Assembly (NCBI GenBank): GCA_905250125.1
Contig: CAJNOL010000001.1
Coordinates: 248,001 to 312,000, forward strand
Reading direction: 5' to 3'
From: Rotaria sordida
Taxonomy: Eukaryota > Rotifera > Eurotatoria > Philodinida > Philodinidae
DNA: 64,000 nt
A model generated the notes under the pieces. It saw nothing but the letters and a program-made list of their open reading frames with translations, was not told the DNA's origin and did no database searches. The translations under genes and the position numbers were made by a program. This document shows, in pieces, positions 11,001 through 23,600 of the stretch. Each line of letters opens with the position of its first letter. Positions within the stretch are counted from its first letter, which is position 1.

Positions 11001-14000
11001 ATAGTTTTTTTTAAATCATATTTTTTTTTCTAGACATGGATCACCAGCTAATTTACCTAAAGGACAAACACATGAAAAAGTTGAATTTGCTAATTTTTAT
11101 TTAAAAGGTTATTCAGGTATGAAATTTATTGAATTTTATTTGATTTTTTTTCATTTTTATAGAATTTCTTTCTTTTTAGCTAAAGTTATTCAACTTATTT
11201 TTGGTATTCTTGAAGCCTATAGACAAAAAATATATGTTTCACCACGTGTTGTACAACTTTGTCTTAATTATTTACGTGAAAGGTAATTTAACAAAATAAA
11301 TTTTGTTCGTTTTCTATTCCATCTTTTAGTGTTCGTCATGCATTTTCATGGAAAATTGTTCAAAATAATATTGTTGTATTAATTCAAGATATTATTTATC
11401 CATTATTATGTATCAATGATGATGATATTGAATTATTTAATGAAGAACCTATTGAATTTGTTCGTGCTCGTCTTGGTTTGCTATTAATAAAAATCAGAAA
11501 AAAAAAAAGATTATATTTAATCAATATATATTTTTAATTTAGATTTTCTTGATGAATATATAAGTCCAGTTTCAGCTGCTGAATTATTTTTATCTGATGC
11601 TGTAGCTAAACGAAAAGATGTTTTAATGAAAACTGTTACTTTTCTTGGTACAGTTATTCATAATGATACAATAACAACAAAACAAAAAGATGGAGTTTTA
11701 CATATGTTAGGTGTTATTGGAAATGTTCTTATAAAGAAAAAAACTTTTGCTAATCAATTAGAACATATTATTGTTCAATATTTATTTCCTGAATTACAAA
11801 GTCCAGTTGCATATCTTCGTGCACGTGCTTGTTATGCATTAAGAAATTTTTCAAAATTAGAATATACAAATACAGATAATGCATCACGTTGTTTAACAAA
11901 TTTAATAAATTGTTTATGTAATGATATATCATTACCAGTACAAGTTGAAGCAGCAATGGCATTAAATTTATTTTTATCTGATACAGAAGCTAATGAAAAA
12001 GATAAAACAATTATTGTTCCACATTTACAAATAATTGTTATGCGTATTATTGAAATAATACGTAAAACAGAAATTGATGATGTTATGATTGTTTTACAAA
12101 AAATTGTTGGTTTATTTGATCAAGATTTACAACCAATTGCTGTACAAATGACATCACAATTAGTTGAATTTTTTAAACATATTATTTCAGAAAATACACC
12201 AAATGATGAAACAAAAGCAGAAGAAAAAACTGTTGCTGCTATGGGAGTTTTAAATACATTAGATACTATTGTTAGTTGTATGGGTGAAAAATCAGAAGTA
12301 AGAAATTTTTCTTTTTAAGATTATCAAGAAAAGATAGTATTGTTTTGTTTAAATAGATACTTGTACAAATTGAACAAAGTATTTATGAAATTATTGTTTT
12401 GGTATTACGTGATGGTATTCTTGGTAAATATTGAAGTTTTTTTTTTATACTAAAGCCAATTTTTTTTTAATTTTAGATTTTTATGAAGAAATTTTAACAC
12501 TTATTGATACATTAACAATTAATACAATTAGTCCAATAATGTGGCAAGTATTTTATTTAATTAAAGAAGCATTCTATCGTGATGCTGCGGATTATTTTGC
12601 TGGTAAGAAAAGCTCGAAGAGAATTTTTTTTTTTTTTTTGTTTTGCTAATTTCTATTACTATATTTAAGAAATTATGAATTGTTTACATAATTATGTTGT
12701 TAATGATACACCATCATTTCTATCACAACCTGATAGACTTGAAATTGTTTTTGAAATGTGTAAACATGTAAGTAATTAGAGAATATTAAATAGAGACATA
12801 TTGACAAATCATAGAGAAAAAAAAAACGATGAAATTTTATCGAATCAATTTGATTATAAACGAGAAGATTTAATAAATATTCATTGAAATTTGATGGTAT
12901 TTACATACAATGTGTGTATATCTCATGATAATGAAAAAGAAAATGTTAATTATAATATGCCAGAAAATGCATAGAAGAGATGGACAAATAACAGGCATCT
13001 CAATCTTTGTTGCCTCCTACAGATCAGAACAGATAAACATGTCTGTCATCGATTATTTGAGCGTTACAAAGTTCAGAACATATTAATCAGTATGCTTAAC
13101 AAAACTACATAGGAAGACAACTATGACATTGCATTATCAAACTATGATTATTCATTATCAGTTTGACAGGTGTTTACTAACGAGAGAACATATATAACTG
13201 TTGGACGCCATTCGACCTCATATTATGGCTATGAGTAGGTTTCTGTATGAAATCAAGAAAAAACTTAAAAGGAATTGTGTTCTTGATCTACTAGTGAAAA
13301 GTTATGATCGTTTTACTAGAATCAAGATAGTTTGGAAATTTAATAATCATTAGATACTTCTGAAAGTTTCAATGAAAATAAATATGTCTTTCAAGAGATA
13401 CTCAATTTCTAAAATAATAGCAATTTATTACAAGAAGACACAATAATCCAGCCTATTTGGTGGAAATGGAATATCTCGAGAAAAACATGTTCGTTTTCAC
13501 TGACACTTTCAGAAGTATATAATGAATATTAAATCTATTTATAGACAAAACTTCAAGTTAAAATTCTTTGCTTATAGGTAGAGTTCATGTCATTAGGCCT
13601 CTCTTCTCGAATTATGGTCATTTTAGTTAACTTTCAGCCTATTGTAGAATATCACGAGAAAAATCGCAACAAGAAGTTTCGTCCTGAAATTCTTCCCAAC
13701 AATAGCTTTCATAGTCTTTATAATATCCTGAAAGTTTCAGCTCAAATGGATACTTTCTTCTTAAGATATCGTATGTCTAGAAACTAGCATATTTTGTGAG
13801 CTCTTGTATGAAAGTAACGTTTTTTGTAAACGTATTATCTCATAAGGAAAACATCGATTTGAATTGTAACTTTCAGAATATCTATCCTGCAATAGGCTGA
13901 AAGTTCAGTAAAATGACCATAACTCGAAAAGAAAGGTTTCATAGTATGAACTCTTTCAATTTTTCTTAGTCTCATACAGAGACCTACTCATAGCCATAAT

Positions 14001-15410
14001 ATGAAACCATACAATATTCTACAGTCGTATAGGTTCCTTTGTAAGATGAATTAATTTTTTTTATTTCTATAGGTAATCGTCAATGATTTGGGTGAAGATT
14101 CGGAAGCACATGCAGCTAAACTTATTGAAGTTATTATTCTTCAATGTCAAGACAATATGATTGTTGTATGAATTTCTATTTTCTAATTAAAGAAATTTTT
14201 TTATATCATTATTTTTCTTTTCTCTAAGGCATTTCCTGCAATAGTTCAATTAATTGCTAAACGTTTTCAACGTAATATAATCACTAGTGAATTACGTTTA
14301 ATGCTAATTCAAGTATTTATTATTATATTATGGCTTAATCCTGATAGATTTTTTCAAACATTAAATGCTGTTGTTACAAATGATCCAAGTACACAAAATA
14401 TAATAGCAAATTTTTTTAATCAATGGATGACTGATTGTCATTTATTTTCTGGTATTCATGATCGTCGTGTTTGTGCACTTGGTCTTTGTACATTATTACG
14501 TATTGATGTTAATTATTATTCAGCAATATCAAATATTGTACCAAAAATTTTGCCTAATTGTATTCAAATTTATGAAGGTTTAATGAAAACTTATCAACAT
14601 AATGATGATGATGATAGTGATGATGAAACTGATGAAGATGAAGATTCAGTAGCTAGTGGTAAAATTTAAATGATAGAAATTTATATAAGAACAAAAATTT
14701 GTTTTTTATTCTTAGAAATTGAAGATGGTGAAGATGAATCTATTGAACATGAAGAGGATTTTCTTGAAAAACTTAAAGGAAAAGTATGAATTTAAATTTA
14801 AGTAAAACAAAAAAATAATAAAAATCTTTAAATTTTTCTTTTTTTTTTTTTTTAATGAAGGCATCTGATCATGAAATGTCCGGTGATGGGCTTGAGGGTG
14901 TTGGTGGTAATGGTGATGAAGATGATGAAGGCAGTGATTTTGATATCGATGAAACTGATCTTGAATCATATTCAACTGTACTTGAAGCTAATGAAGATAT
15001 TGATGAATTTCAAATATTTTGTGAAAGTTTACAAAGTATATCATTTAAAAAATACAGTCTTTGTTTTTTTGTTTTTTTTTGAGAAACTATGTTTCTTTTC
15101 TTTTGTTTTCTAGAACTTCAATTAGATACAACTGGTTATAATCAAGCATTATTACAAAGTCTTACACCTGAACAACGTACACATATACAAAATATAATTC
15201 ATTATACAGAAAAAAGAAAACAAGAAAAAGGTAAATTTTATTCTTCGATTTTATTCTTTAGATCTTTTTATTTTGAATATATTAGAATCAAATAAAATTC
15301 GTGATGCTGGTGGTTATAATTTTTCTCAATCAATTGCTGCTGGACAACCAACGAATTTTAATTTTGCTGGAGATAGTTCAATAATCAACATACTTCAAAA
15401 TCAAAAATGA
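8045..15410 (+). CDS. IPO7: Importin-7/8-type nuclear import receptor, many exons
   Basis: Importin-7/8 are beta-karyopherins that carry ribosomal proteins, histones and signalling proteins through nuclear pores and release them on binding RanGTP. The gene starts at MDLAPVIETLQATL (8045) and ends at TGA 15408-15410. The N-terminal importin-beta domain contains the family motif ARQAGAIYLKNHV, followed by many helical HEAT-type repeats; the exon at 11545-12300 carries YISPVSAAELF, KRKDVL and YLRARACYALRNF, which match the conserved middle of IPO7/IPO8. Near the C-terminus come the acidic stretches DDDDSDDETDEDED (14606-14650) and GDEDDEGSDFDIDETD (about 14915-14960), as in IPO7/8. The estimated length of about 1,000 residues fits the family. 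Most introns are 45-70 bases, but two are very long: 9013-10787 and 12768-14072. An acceptor-like CTATCTTTAG sits 14 bases upstream of the ATG. Confidence 0.9.
9013..10787 (+). other. 1.8-kb intron of the importin gene
   Basis: GT and AG ends are clear and the flanking exons join in frame (HAYTQ before, LHLSFRVLP after). An open frame at 9841-10101 has no recognisable motif. Unlike most other long introns in the window I did not find clear inverted arms here, though an old decayed element is possible. Confidence 0.6.
13193..14029. mobile_element. Inverted-repeat element inside importin intron
   Basis: Within intron 12768-14072, the left arm (CATATTATGGCTATGAGTAG, near 13218-13238) recurs as its reverse complement near 13983-14003. 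A second, inner pair lies at about 13602-13650 and 13890-13945 around the words TTATGGTCATTTTA and TTTCAGCCTATT. Outer ends can be aligned to TATA steps at both sides, giving a total of about 0.84 kb, but the tips are diverged. There is no coding capacity. It resembles the other TA-flanked foldback elements in structure, not in sequence. Confidence 0.7.
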
Positions 15411-15968
15411 TTTTTGTTTTTATTATTGTTTCTTGTTTTCGTTATTGTTTTTTTTTACTATATTTAACAAAAACCATCAACAAAAGAAAGTGATGAGATT
15501 ACACGTTTCATTTATGCATGCTTATGGTTAACATCTTATTTGTTTAACAAAAAAAAAAATGAAATAATCATTGAAATTGTTTCTTTTTAATTTGCAATTG
15601 ATTGAAATATTCATATCAATATCTACTTGTTCTTTATGTATACATAAAGGTTTACTTTAAAAGTAAGGCACTGGCAATTCGAAATTTGAGAAAATTCTTT
15701 TTTATTATGGTTGGATAGATTTCATTGAGTTACCTATAAAAATATTGCTTTTGTAGGAAAAATTAGGTTTACAAAAAAAATCAGGAAAGCCTATAGAAAT
15801 TGAAATATGTCAAAAGCATTAAGTCTCGACAACCTTACTATTTAATCGAGCTTTGTTTTTAATTTTACTCGTCATAAAAGGTGTCTCATAATAACTGAAG
15901 ATAAATTGTCAACAACATTTTTTCATACTTTTTCTTGACATAGAAGTGTGAAATTTTTATCACACATA

Positions 15969-16546
15969 CAAGATGACCCAAAAGTCACTTTACTGAAGAA
16001 AAAGTTAAATATCTTCATCATATTTTTACCAAATGAACTCATTATTTTACCATTTATAAAGAAGTGTTTATAGGTCATATTCGTAAGAGAAATATTGGCA
16101 AACACTTCTTTGAAGTATCATCATTGATTTCAATAAAAAATGATGGGCTTTTACTGGTTATGGAAAAATCATATTGCAGTTTTCTCTACTAATTCTTAGT
16201 ATCTATCGGTGAAACTTTCAGGACACAATAAATAAGAAGACATGCATCTATGGTATAAAATATCAGATCAGACGACTATTGTTTGGAGAATTAATAGAGA
16301 AAAATAAATATAGTTTCCTTTTTTGGCATGGAAAAGGTTACACAACTTTTCATAACTCAAGAAAAGCTCTACAGTTCTTTATTGAAATCAATGACGATAC
16401 TTCGAATAAGTGTTTGTCAATATTTGTCTTACGACTATGCCCTATGAACACTTATTTATCAGCGATAAAAGAATAAACTCATTTGGTCAAAATATGGCGG
16501 AGATATTCAATTTCTTTTTCGGAAAAGTAACTTTTAGATTGTCCTA
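15969..16546. mobile_element. TA-flanked inverted-repeat element, about 0.58 kb
   Basis: The left arm (15969 to about 16165) reads through CCCAAAAGTCACTTTACTGA; the right arm carries the diverged reverse complement (AAAGTAACTTTTAGATTGTC near 16524-16543). Shared inner words include GTATC.TCATTGATTTCAATAAA. TA lies at both outer borders (15967-15968 and 16547-16548). The open frame at 16279-16476 is part of the right arm, not a gene. Confidence 0.75.
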
Positions 16547-18343
16547 TATAGCGAACCAAGTTCTTGAAATTTTCAAAGTTTAATCTCTCTAGCTAAAGCT
16601 AGTGCTGAAATGCATGGGCAAGGTTAAGATACATAAATTATTATTGTATTTGATTTTTTGTGACATCTTTATTTCTTGATCAACGATACTTTTGAACATC
16701 TGATGGAAAAAAAACACTTTATAAGACAAGTTTTTTCAAAAATGTAAATTATAATAAAACTCAATGTGTATGAACATGCTCTTCATTGCTTTCTATGACA
16801 ATATTATGTATCAAAAACACTTTTTCGTTCAGTACATCTCATATATTTTCAATTCTTCATATAATAGCAAATTTAGTATCGCTATCTACTGATTCTATAC
16901 GTTGGTTACGTACTTGTGCTACGAACTATAATACTCTACGTTTTTTTTTTCGAGACAATTCAAATTCAATATACACCATTTACGATATTTTCTGTTTTCG
17001 TAACTGGTAGACATTTAAGAAAAAAAAATTGTCATTAAATCTAAAAAGTTCTGATGATCAAAATCTTTGAAGACAAATCCGTTTTGATGACTTTTTGCTT
17101 TCATATCGAAGAAATCTGTTTTCACAATAATTAAATAATATTTTTCAAAAAGCATATATATCTTTTTCGATCGGAACTATAAAATGTGTAAAATCAAAAA
17201 CAAAACTCAGATAAATATTGAAGTTACCGAGACTTTGTGTTTTTGGTATATTTCGATTTTTATATGTTTTTCTAGTATTTTTAATCTAATTTTCACTAGA
17301 AAAATATCGTTTGAATATACCAAGAACAATATTTTTTTGAATAACTTAACAAGTTCTATTAACCACAACAAACAAACGCACAAAAATAAATTTCGAATTA
17401 CTGGAACCTCGGAATAATATTATCATTGGATAAAGTCTCTCTCTGAATTTTGATTATCCTTGTAATATAAGATTTAAAAGAGAAATAAAAAATCTCATGT
17501 AATTTGTACTATCAATTAGTTTTATCAAGTATTTCTTCTTAACAAATTTAATATAAGATGAAACCTAATCACACGAAGAACACGATGGAAAGTGATATAT
17601 TTTTAATTAATATAATCAAAATTTCAACATTTTCCTTTTTCGTTTGTAGAAAAAAGAATGATTCATTTTCTCATCAAAAAAAAAAGTCGAATAAAAAGTA
17701 TTGAGATTTAAATCACTTGTCTTTTTTTTTTTGTTTAAAATATGGAAATTTTATGCTCATTTCACAAAAAGAAAAACATTTTTGTTTTTGACAAAGTTTT
17801 ACATTTGGTAAAAATGCTATTCTCTTTTCTTTGTTATTTAATAAGTAATGATTGTTTCCTTTTTTATACTCTATTTTTTGCGTGTGTGTTTGATTTTACT
17901 GATTGGGGTACAAAATTCCATGCTACTGCCCTCATCATCAGTATTTGAAGCGGTCGAATTACTTTACGGAATTTGAAAGAAAGCAAGAAAAAAAGAAAAG
18001 TAGAAAGAACTCCTGAAGCGGTGGCATTGCTCTGCCGACTGTGCAAACAAAACATGGCAAATCGATATAGAGCAAAAAATCAATTTTTCTTCTTTTTTCT
18101 TTTTTCTTCTCTTTTCATTTTATTCATCAATGAGCAAGTTTGTTTCTTCATATTCTATCGAAAGTAAGAAGCTAAGTCTACTGTATGTATGTTGTTGACA
18201 GAATGATTACTTTTGACGATTGGTTATGATCCACTAGAAGAACATCATATGTTTATCCATTCATCAAATATATTGAAGAAAAATCAATTTCTACAACCAT
18301 CATTGACAACAAAATCAAAATAGTTGATCGAATAGATGTGAGT

Positions 18344-18362
18344 ATGTATGTATGTATGTATG
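18344..18362. repeat. (TATG)n microsatellite
   Basis: About five copies of a TATG tetranucleotide in the upstream region of the next gene. Confidence 0.85.
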
Positions 18363-18488
18363 CATGGATAGAGAGAAGATCTGAATGAAATGAAAATATT
18401 ATTATGTACATAGTTGAGTGTTTTTCTTTTTTACTTTTTACTTGATCAATATTATAGTTGATTACTTTTGTCATTTTCTTCTACGACA

Positions 18489-20185
18489 ATGTCTGATCCA
18501 AATCGATCAGTATCACGTTGGTCTACATCAATGTCAGTTACAACAAAATCAACAAATAATATTAATCAAACAACACCATTAGTAATTTTACGAAGAAAAT
18601 TATTTCGACAATCAACAAATCAGAAAAAACTTTTTTCACAACGTATGGCAAAATCAAAACATAATATTGAAGAATTATTTAAATTATATTATTCAAATGA
18701 TGTTAAATTTGATACATTTCAACGACAAATTGTTACTGGTAAATTAATATCATTTTTATTAATGAAAAAAAAAGAAAAAAATTAATATTTCATTTTATTT
18801 TAGGAACACGTATTCCAACAACACAAATATCTCCATTATTACAAGATAATCTAGCAACTAATTCAACAAATGTTTTCGATGCTAAACATTGTGTTAGTCG
18901 TGAACAATGGAACTCACTAGATTTAGATAGTATGTATATCTATATGAAATAAATTTATTTTATAACATATTATTAAAAAAAGGTAATGAAGAACAAAAAG
19001 AACAACAACAACAACCAACTAATAATGAAATAACTACAGCAAAATCATCATCAACAAAACGATCAGTACAAATTCGAACTAGTAATAATACGATTATTAA
19101 TCATCCAGTACCTTTATCAAATCCTAGTCCTTCTCCACCAAAAGTAATAACAATACTTCCAAATCCACCTCAAACATCTTCATCAACTCAACAAGAAGAA
19201 TTATGTGATTCATCATTTATTAAAAGTGTTACTTTTCTTGGAGATATTTCTAATGAAGCTCATGAAAGTATACATAAAAAAAGAAGTCAATCAAAAATAA
19301 CTCAACGTTCAAAATCATCAAAATCATCATTATTAACAATACCATCACAACCATCACTTGTAGTAACGAATGCAAATAATCGAAAAGATCCAACGGTTCT
19401 ATCAAATACATCATTTTCAACAGTATCTTCATCACAACAAAAATCAAATCGATCAGCTACTGTGACTAGTTCAGCAGTTATAGTTCGACAACGATCACCA
19501 ACAAAACTATCACGTACTAGACAACGAACAAATTTAGATACAACAATGACAACAGTTTCATCATTATCACAATCAACTACAAAACCTCGGTTTGTCTATT
19601 ACAAATTTTACATCTACAAAAAATTGATATTTAATCAGATTTTTCTTAAATATTTTGAAAAAAAAAATATGTCACTAGTAATATAGGCAAGAGATTCAAT
19701 TGCTCTTTTTTTTTATTAATAATTCGCTACTTAACTGGTAGAACACAAAGAAATTCTTTAAACGATTGTAATCTTATTAGTAATATTTTTTTTTTTAAAT
19801 TAGTTTATATTGGAAAAATTATTTCATTTTATTTTATAGTTCTCCATCAATATGTAGTCCTTTATCAATTGAATCATCTGATATACCTGAATTACCTGTT
19901 TTTGTTGGTGGACAACGTGTTGTATCGATTCCATCGAAATGCAGGTTAATTATATTTTTTTTTTGACATAATATAATAAAAAAAAAAAAAAAACAAATTA
20001 TATTCTCAATTGATTTCAGTCGTTATGTTCTTGTTACATTTCCTGAAACTCCACTTCGTTATAATGCACCATCTTATGTTGAACGACTCTTATTACCTGA
20101 ACGTTTTCCAACATTATTTCAAAATATAGTTCAAAGTTATGATCCTCATTTAACTAATGAACAACCTTCTCGAAATACAAAATAA
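18489..20185 (+). CDS. Unknown Ser/Thr-rich protein, several exons
   Basis: I do not recognise the family. The ATG at 18489 begins MSDPNRSVSRWSTS. Exon 1 continues to about 18738 with a basic stretch (ILRRKLFRQ) and a short helical piece (HNIEELFKLYYSNDVKFDTF). Later exons join in frame at short introns (about 18739-18802, 18930-18982, 19588-19840 and 19945-20019). The middle is a low-complexity Ser/Thr/Gln-rich region likely to be disordered. The C-terminal 80 or so residues look ordered and more constrained (PVFVGGQRVVSIPS, then YVLVTFPETPLRYN and YVERLLLPERFPTLFQN). Stop TAA is at 20183-20185. The total is roughly 430 residues. It converges on the RIM-BP gene, whose stop is 490 bases further on. 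The coding bias matches the neighbouring genes. Confidence 0.7.
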
Positions 20186-20673
20186 ATATAAATCTTCTTT
20201 TTTTTTTTTTTTCTTAAAATAATAAAAATAAAAATAAGAACTGTACAAAAATTTTTCTTGTCATTATATTTCTTTTTCTTTAAAATAAAATTAAAACAAC
20301 AAAATTGGAGTATAACGATTGAAGAAAAAACAAACAAAGTTTCATCATCGGATAAATTATATACAAAAAGACAAAAGAAAAAAGAAATGTTAGACGAAGA
20401 GAATAAAAAGATGGAAAGGTATACACTACCGGAACAATACACATTTACATACATACTGTTTGTTTTTCATTTACTGTTCCATAAAAGAGAAAAAAAAACA
20501 AACAAAACCTGAGTAGTTTTTTTCTTCAAATAATAAGATGATTTTGTTTCACTGTTTCAATGAATCATTAAAAATTTCAATGTAAAAATTTTATTTTTTT
20601 TTTTAGGCTAGATAATCTTCTATTGATTTATTAGGATGAAGAATATTAACTATTTGTTGAAATTATTTTTCAT
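20186..20673. other. Convergent intergenic spacer
   Basis: It separates the 3' ends of two convergent genes. It contains long T and A tracts (for example near 20199-20213) and AATAAA-like words near 20220-20230 that could serve polyadenylation. I see no gene. Confidence 0.5.
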
Positions 20674-23600
20674 TTATACTTGATGAGGACCGCTGAAAAT
20701 AAAAAATCAAGATTTTTTTAAATAAATATGTGTCAATAATAATCTTACCGACGATAAGATGTTTTCTAAAGAAAAATAATAAAATTCATTAGTATAATTA
20801 TAATAAAATTGTTTGTTTTCTTTACTTTATTTTCATTTGTAATCATTTGTTCATTATCTTGTTGAATAATATTTTCATCTGTATTTATTAATGATACTTC
20901 TTTAAGAAAATTTGATGGTACAAGACCTTTTGTTCCATTTTCTAATTCACCAAAATAAAATCCATCATCATGTACATTTCCTTGTACATAAATAATATCA
21001 CCCGTACGAAATGATAATTCTTCATCAGGATTAATATTTGGAGAATTCTCACGTGGATTATAATCAAACATAGCAACCATTTTTTTGACTGATTGTGCCG
21101 ATGATTTAATATTTGATGAATTTGTTCCAGATAATATTCGTTTTGTTGTCGTTGTTGCTGTTGTTGTTGCTAAAAGTAATCTATAGAGGAGAAAAAACAA
21201 CATATCAAAACTTACGTGGCACGCGATTGGGATTTTCTAGATTTATTGTGCCCGCAAGCAAATGTGCCTCAATTTCAGCATCATCAAGTTGAATTTCTGA
21301 TACCATGTTACTTGGAACATAACCAGTACGACCATTTTCTGTTTGACCTACATAAAAACCATCAGCATCTTGATCACCATAAATCTAAATAATGAATAAT
21401 AATAAATGAAGACTATTAAAAAAAACTAAAATCAAACTCGAATTAATTGTCCTTCTTTAAATGGTAGTTCTTCTTCATTATCTTTATTAGGTGACATAGC
21501 ATTTGGATCATAATCAAATAAAGCAATAAATAAACGTGGTGGATTATTTGTTTTATTATATAAATGACTATTGACTGATGAAAGTGGTTGTGTTGGAATT
21601 TGTTCTTTTAATTTAACAGTTTTCATTGGTGTTGGCGGTGCAACATGCTGTTCTTCGGATGATGTTGATGCATGACGTGGTGATGAGATTTTTGTTTTAT
21701 TCATATTTAAATTACCATTCATTGGTGTAGCTGTTGTTGTTCGTCTTGAATCTGAATGATCACGTTGTTTAATTGGTGACATAGTTGTTGATGCTTTTGA
21801 TGTTTTTCTTTGCGTATTACTAGATTTAATATGTGATGTTGAATCATCAGATTGTTTTATATAAGCATCATAACCAAAACGTTGTGGTGGTTGTTCATAA
21901 TGATCACGATTATCAAGTTTTGATTTCGCTATTGCGTTTGTTGTTGTTGTTGTTGTTGTTGCTATTCCAGAACTATTTGGACTTGGAGAATTAATTTCAA
22001 TTTGTGGTACATCAGTATTAACTGATGATGTTGTTGATGAAGATTTTAATGGAGATTGTATTGGTGGTATTCCAATTGGTCGTGTTGAAGTTTTTGTTAT
22101 TGGACGGATTTTATCAGGACTAGTTGTTGTAGATTTTATTGGTGATGGTGGAAGAATATTTGGTGGTGCTTGTGAAATATTTGTAGAAGATTGTTTTACT
22201 GACGATATTGAAGTTGTAGATGGTGAAGATATTTCTTGTGAACGAGTAGATGACTAAATAAAATTTAATAAATATATATGTATAAACATTGTCCTTCAAA
22301 ATTATTTGATTTTTGTTTTTTGCTCATGCAATAGATGTTGCTGATTTGAATAGAGAAAACTACTTCCAAAACAGTTACGAGAAAATTGAACTCGTTGGTA
22401 TATGCTCAAAAATCTAAGTTTTCAGTACTCAGAGTTCGATGATAATGGAGGACGATAGAACAAAACAAATTTCAGCAAGGTGAAATGTCCCCGAGCTTTT
22501 CATGACACTTCTTAGTTGATTTACGTTAAATTTACGGAACACACAAGAGACATTTCTTTTTATTATTTTCAATGAGACAAATACAAAAAAAAACGTCTTT
22601 TAGGCCTTCGGTAAATCTGATGTACCTCAGCTAACAAAAAATGTCATGAAGTGCTCAGGGGCATGCCTTTTTGCTGAAGATGTTCTGTTCTGTCGCCGTC
22701 TGTTGTCATAACAAACTTTTATTATCGGACTCTGAGTACTGAAAATCTAGGCTTTTGATTTTCTAGAAATTCTATTTTTTGAGGATATATCAAGAAATTT
22801 AATTTTCTCTATATTCCAATCATCAGCACCTCCTGTAAGAGCAAAGAAAAGTTGAATAATTTTGATGACTACTGCAAAATAATGATAAAATAAAATAAAG
22901 ACATATTTAAATACCTTTTGTGGAGTTTCTATAATAGCAGGCGGAGTTGGAAATAGTTGTTGTTGTTCAGCATTTGTTAGTTCATCATCTGATGTTGTTC
23001 TTAATGTTAATGAAGATGATGCAGTAAGTGGTATAGATTCTTTATCAAATGTTTCTTCTAAAAGAACAGGTACTGTTATCGATGGAATATCCACATCCAA
23101 CTAAGCAAAAACAAAAAAAACTTCATTATTAAAATAAATAAATAATTTCATACTTTTTTTAATATTTCATCAAGATCTATTGGAATTGAATCATGTGATT
23201 CACCATCATTTTCTGTTAATGTACGAACTGTTAAAAATCTTCCTTGATGTAATGAATTCATATTAATAACAGTATGATCATCTATAATTATAAATAAAAT
23301 AATTTCATAATTAATTTAATTTAGAATTTCTTACTTAATGGATTAATTATATCTTGTATTTGTCGTCCATCAACAAGAACTCGATAACCACGAGCTGTTG
23401 TTGTTGTCGATAATGGTTGTTCCCATGATACAAGTAAAGTATTCGATTGTGGACCAGCTATAGCTTGTACACGTTTAGGTGGTTCAATTGATTCATCTAG
23501 AACACAAAAACAAAAAAAAAAGAAAAGAAATGAAAATAATAAAATAAAATAAAATTTTACCAAATGATGTTGTACAAAATTCAATTGAAGTTGCTAATGA

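Larger units (their letters stand above)
15411..18488. other. 3-kb intergenic stretch
   Basis: It follows the importin stop codon and precedes the next plus-strand gene. It holds one inverted-repeat element (15969-16546) and a TATG tetranucleotide run near 18344-18362. The open frames at 16786-17417 and 17742-18167 show no domain or exon chain, so I do not call genes here. Confidence 0.5.
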
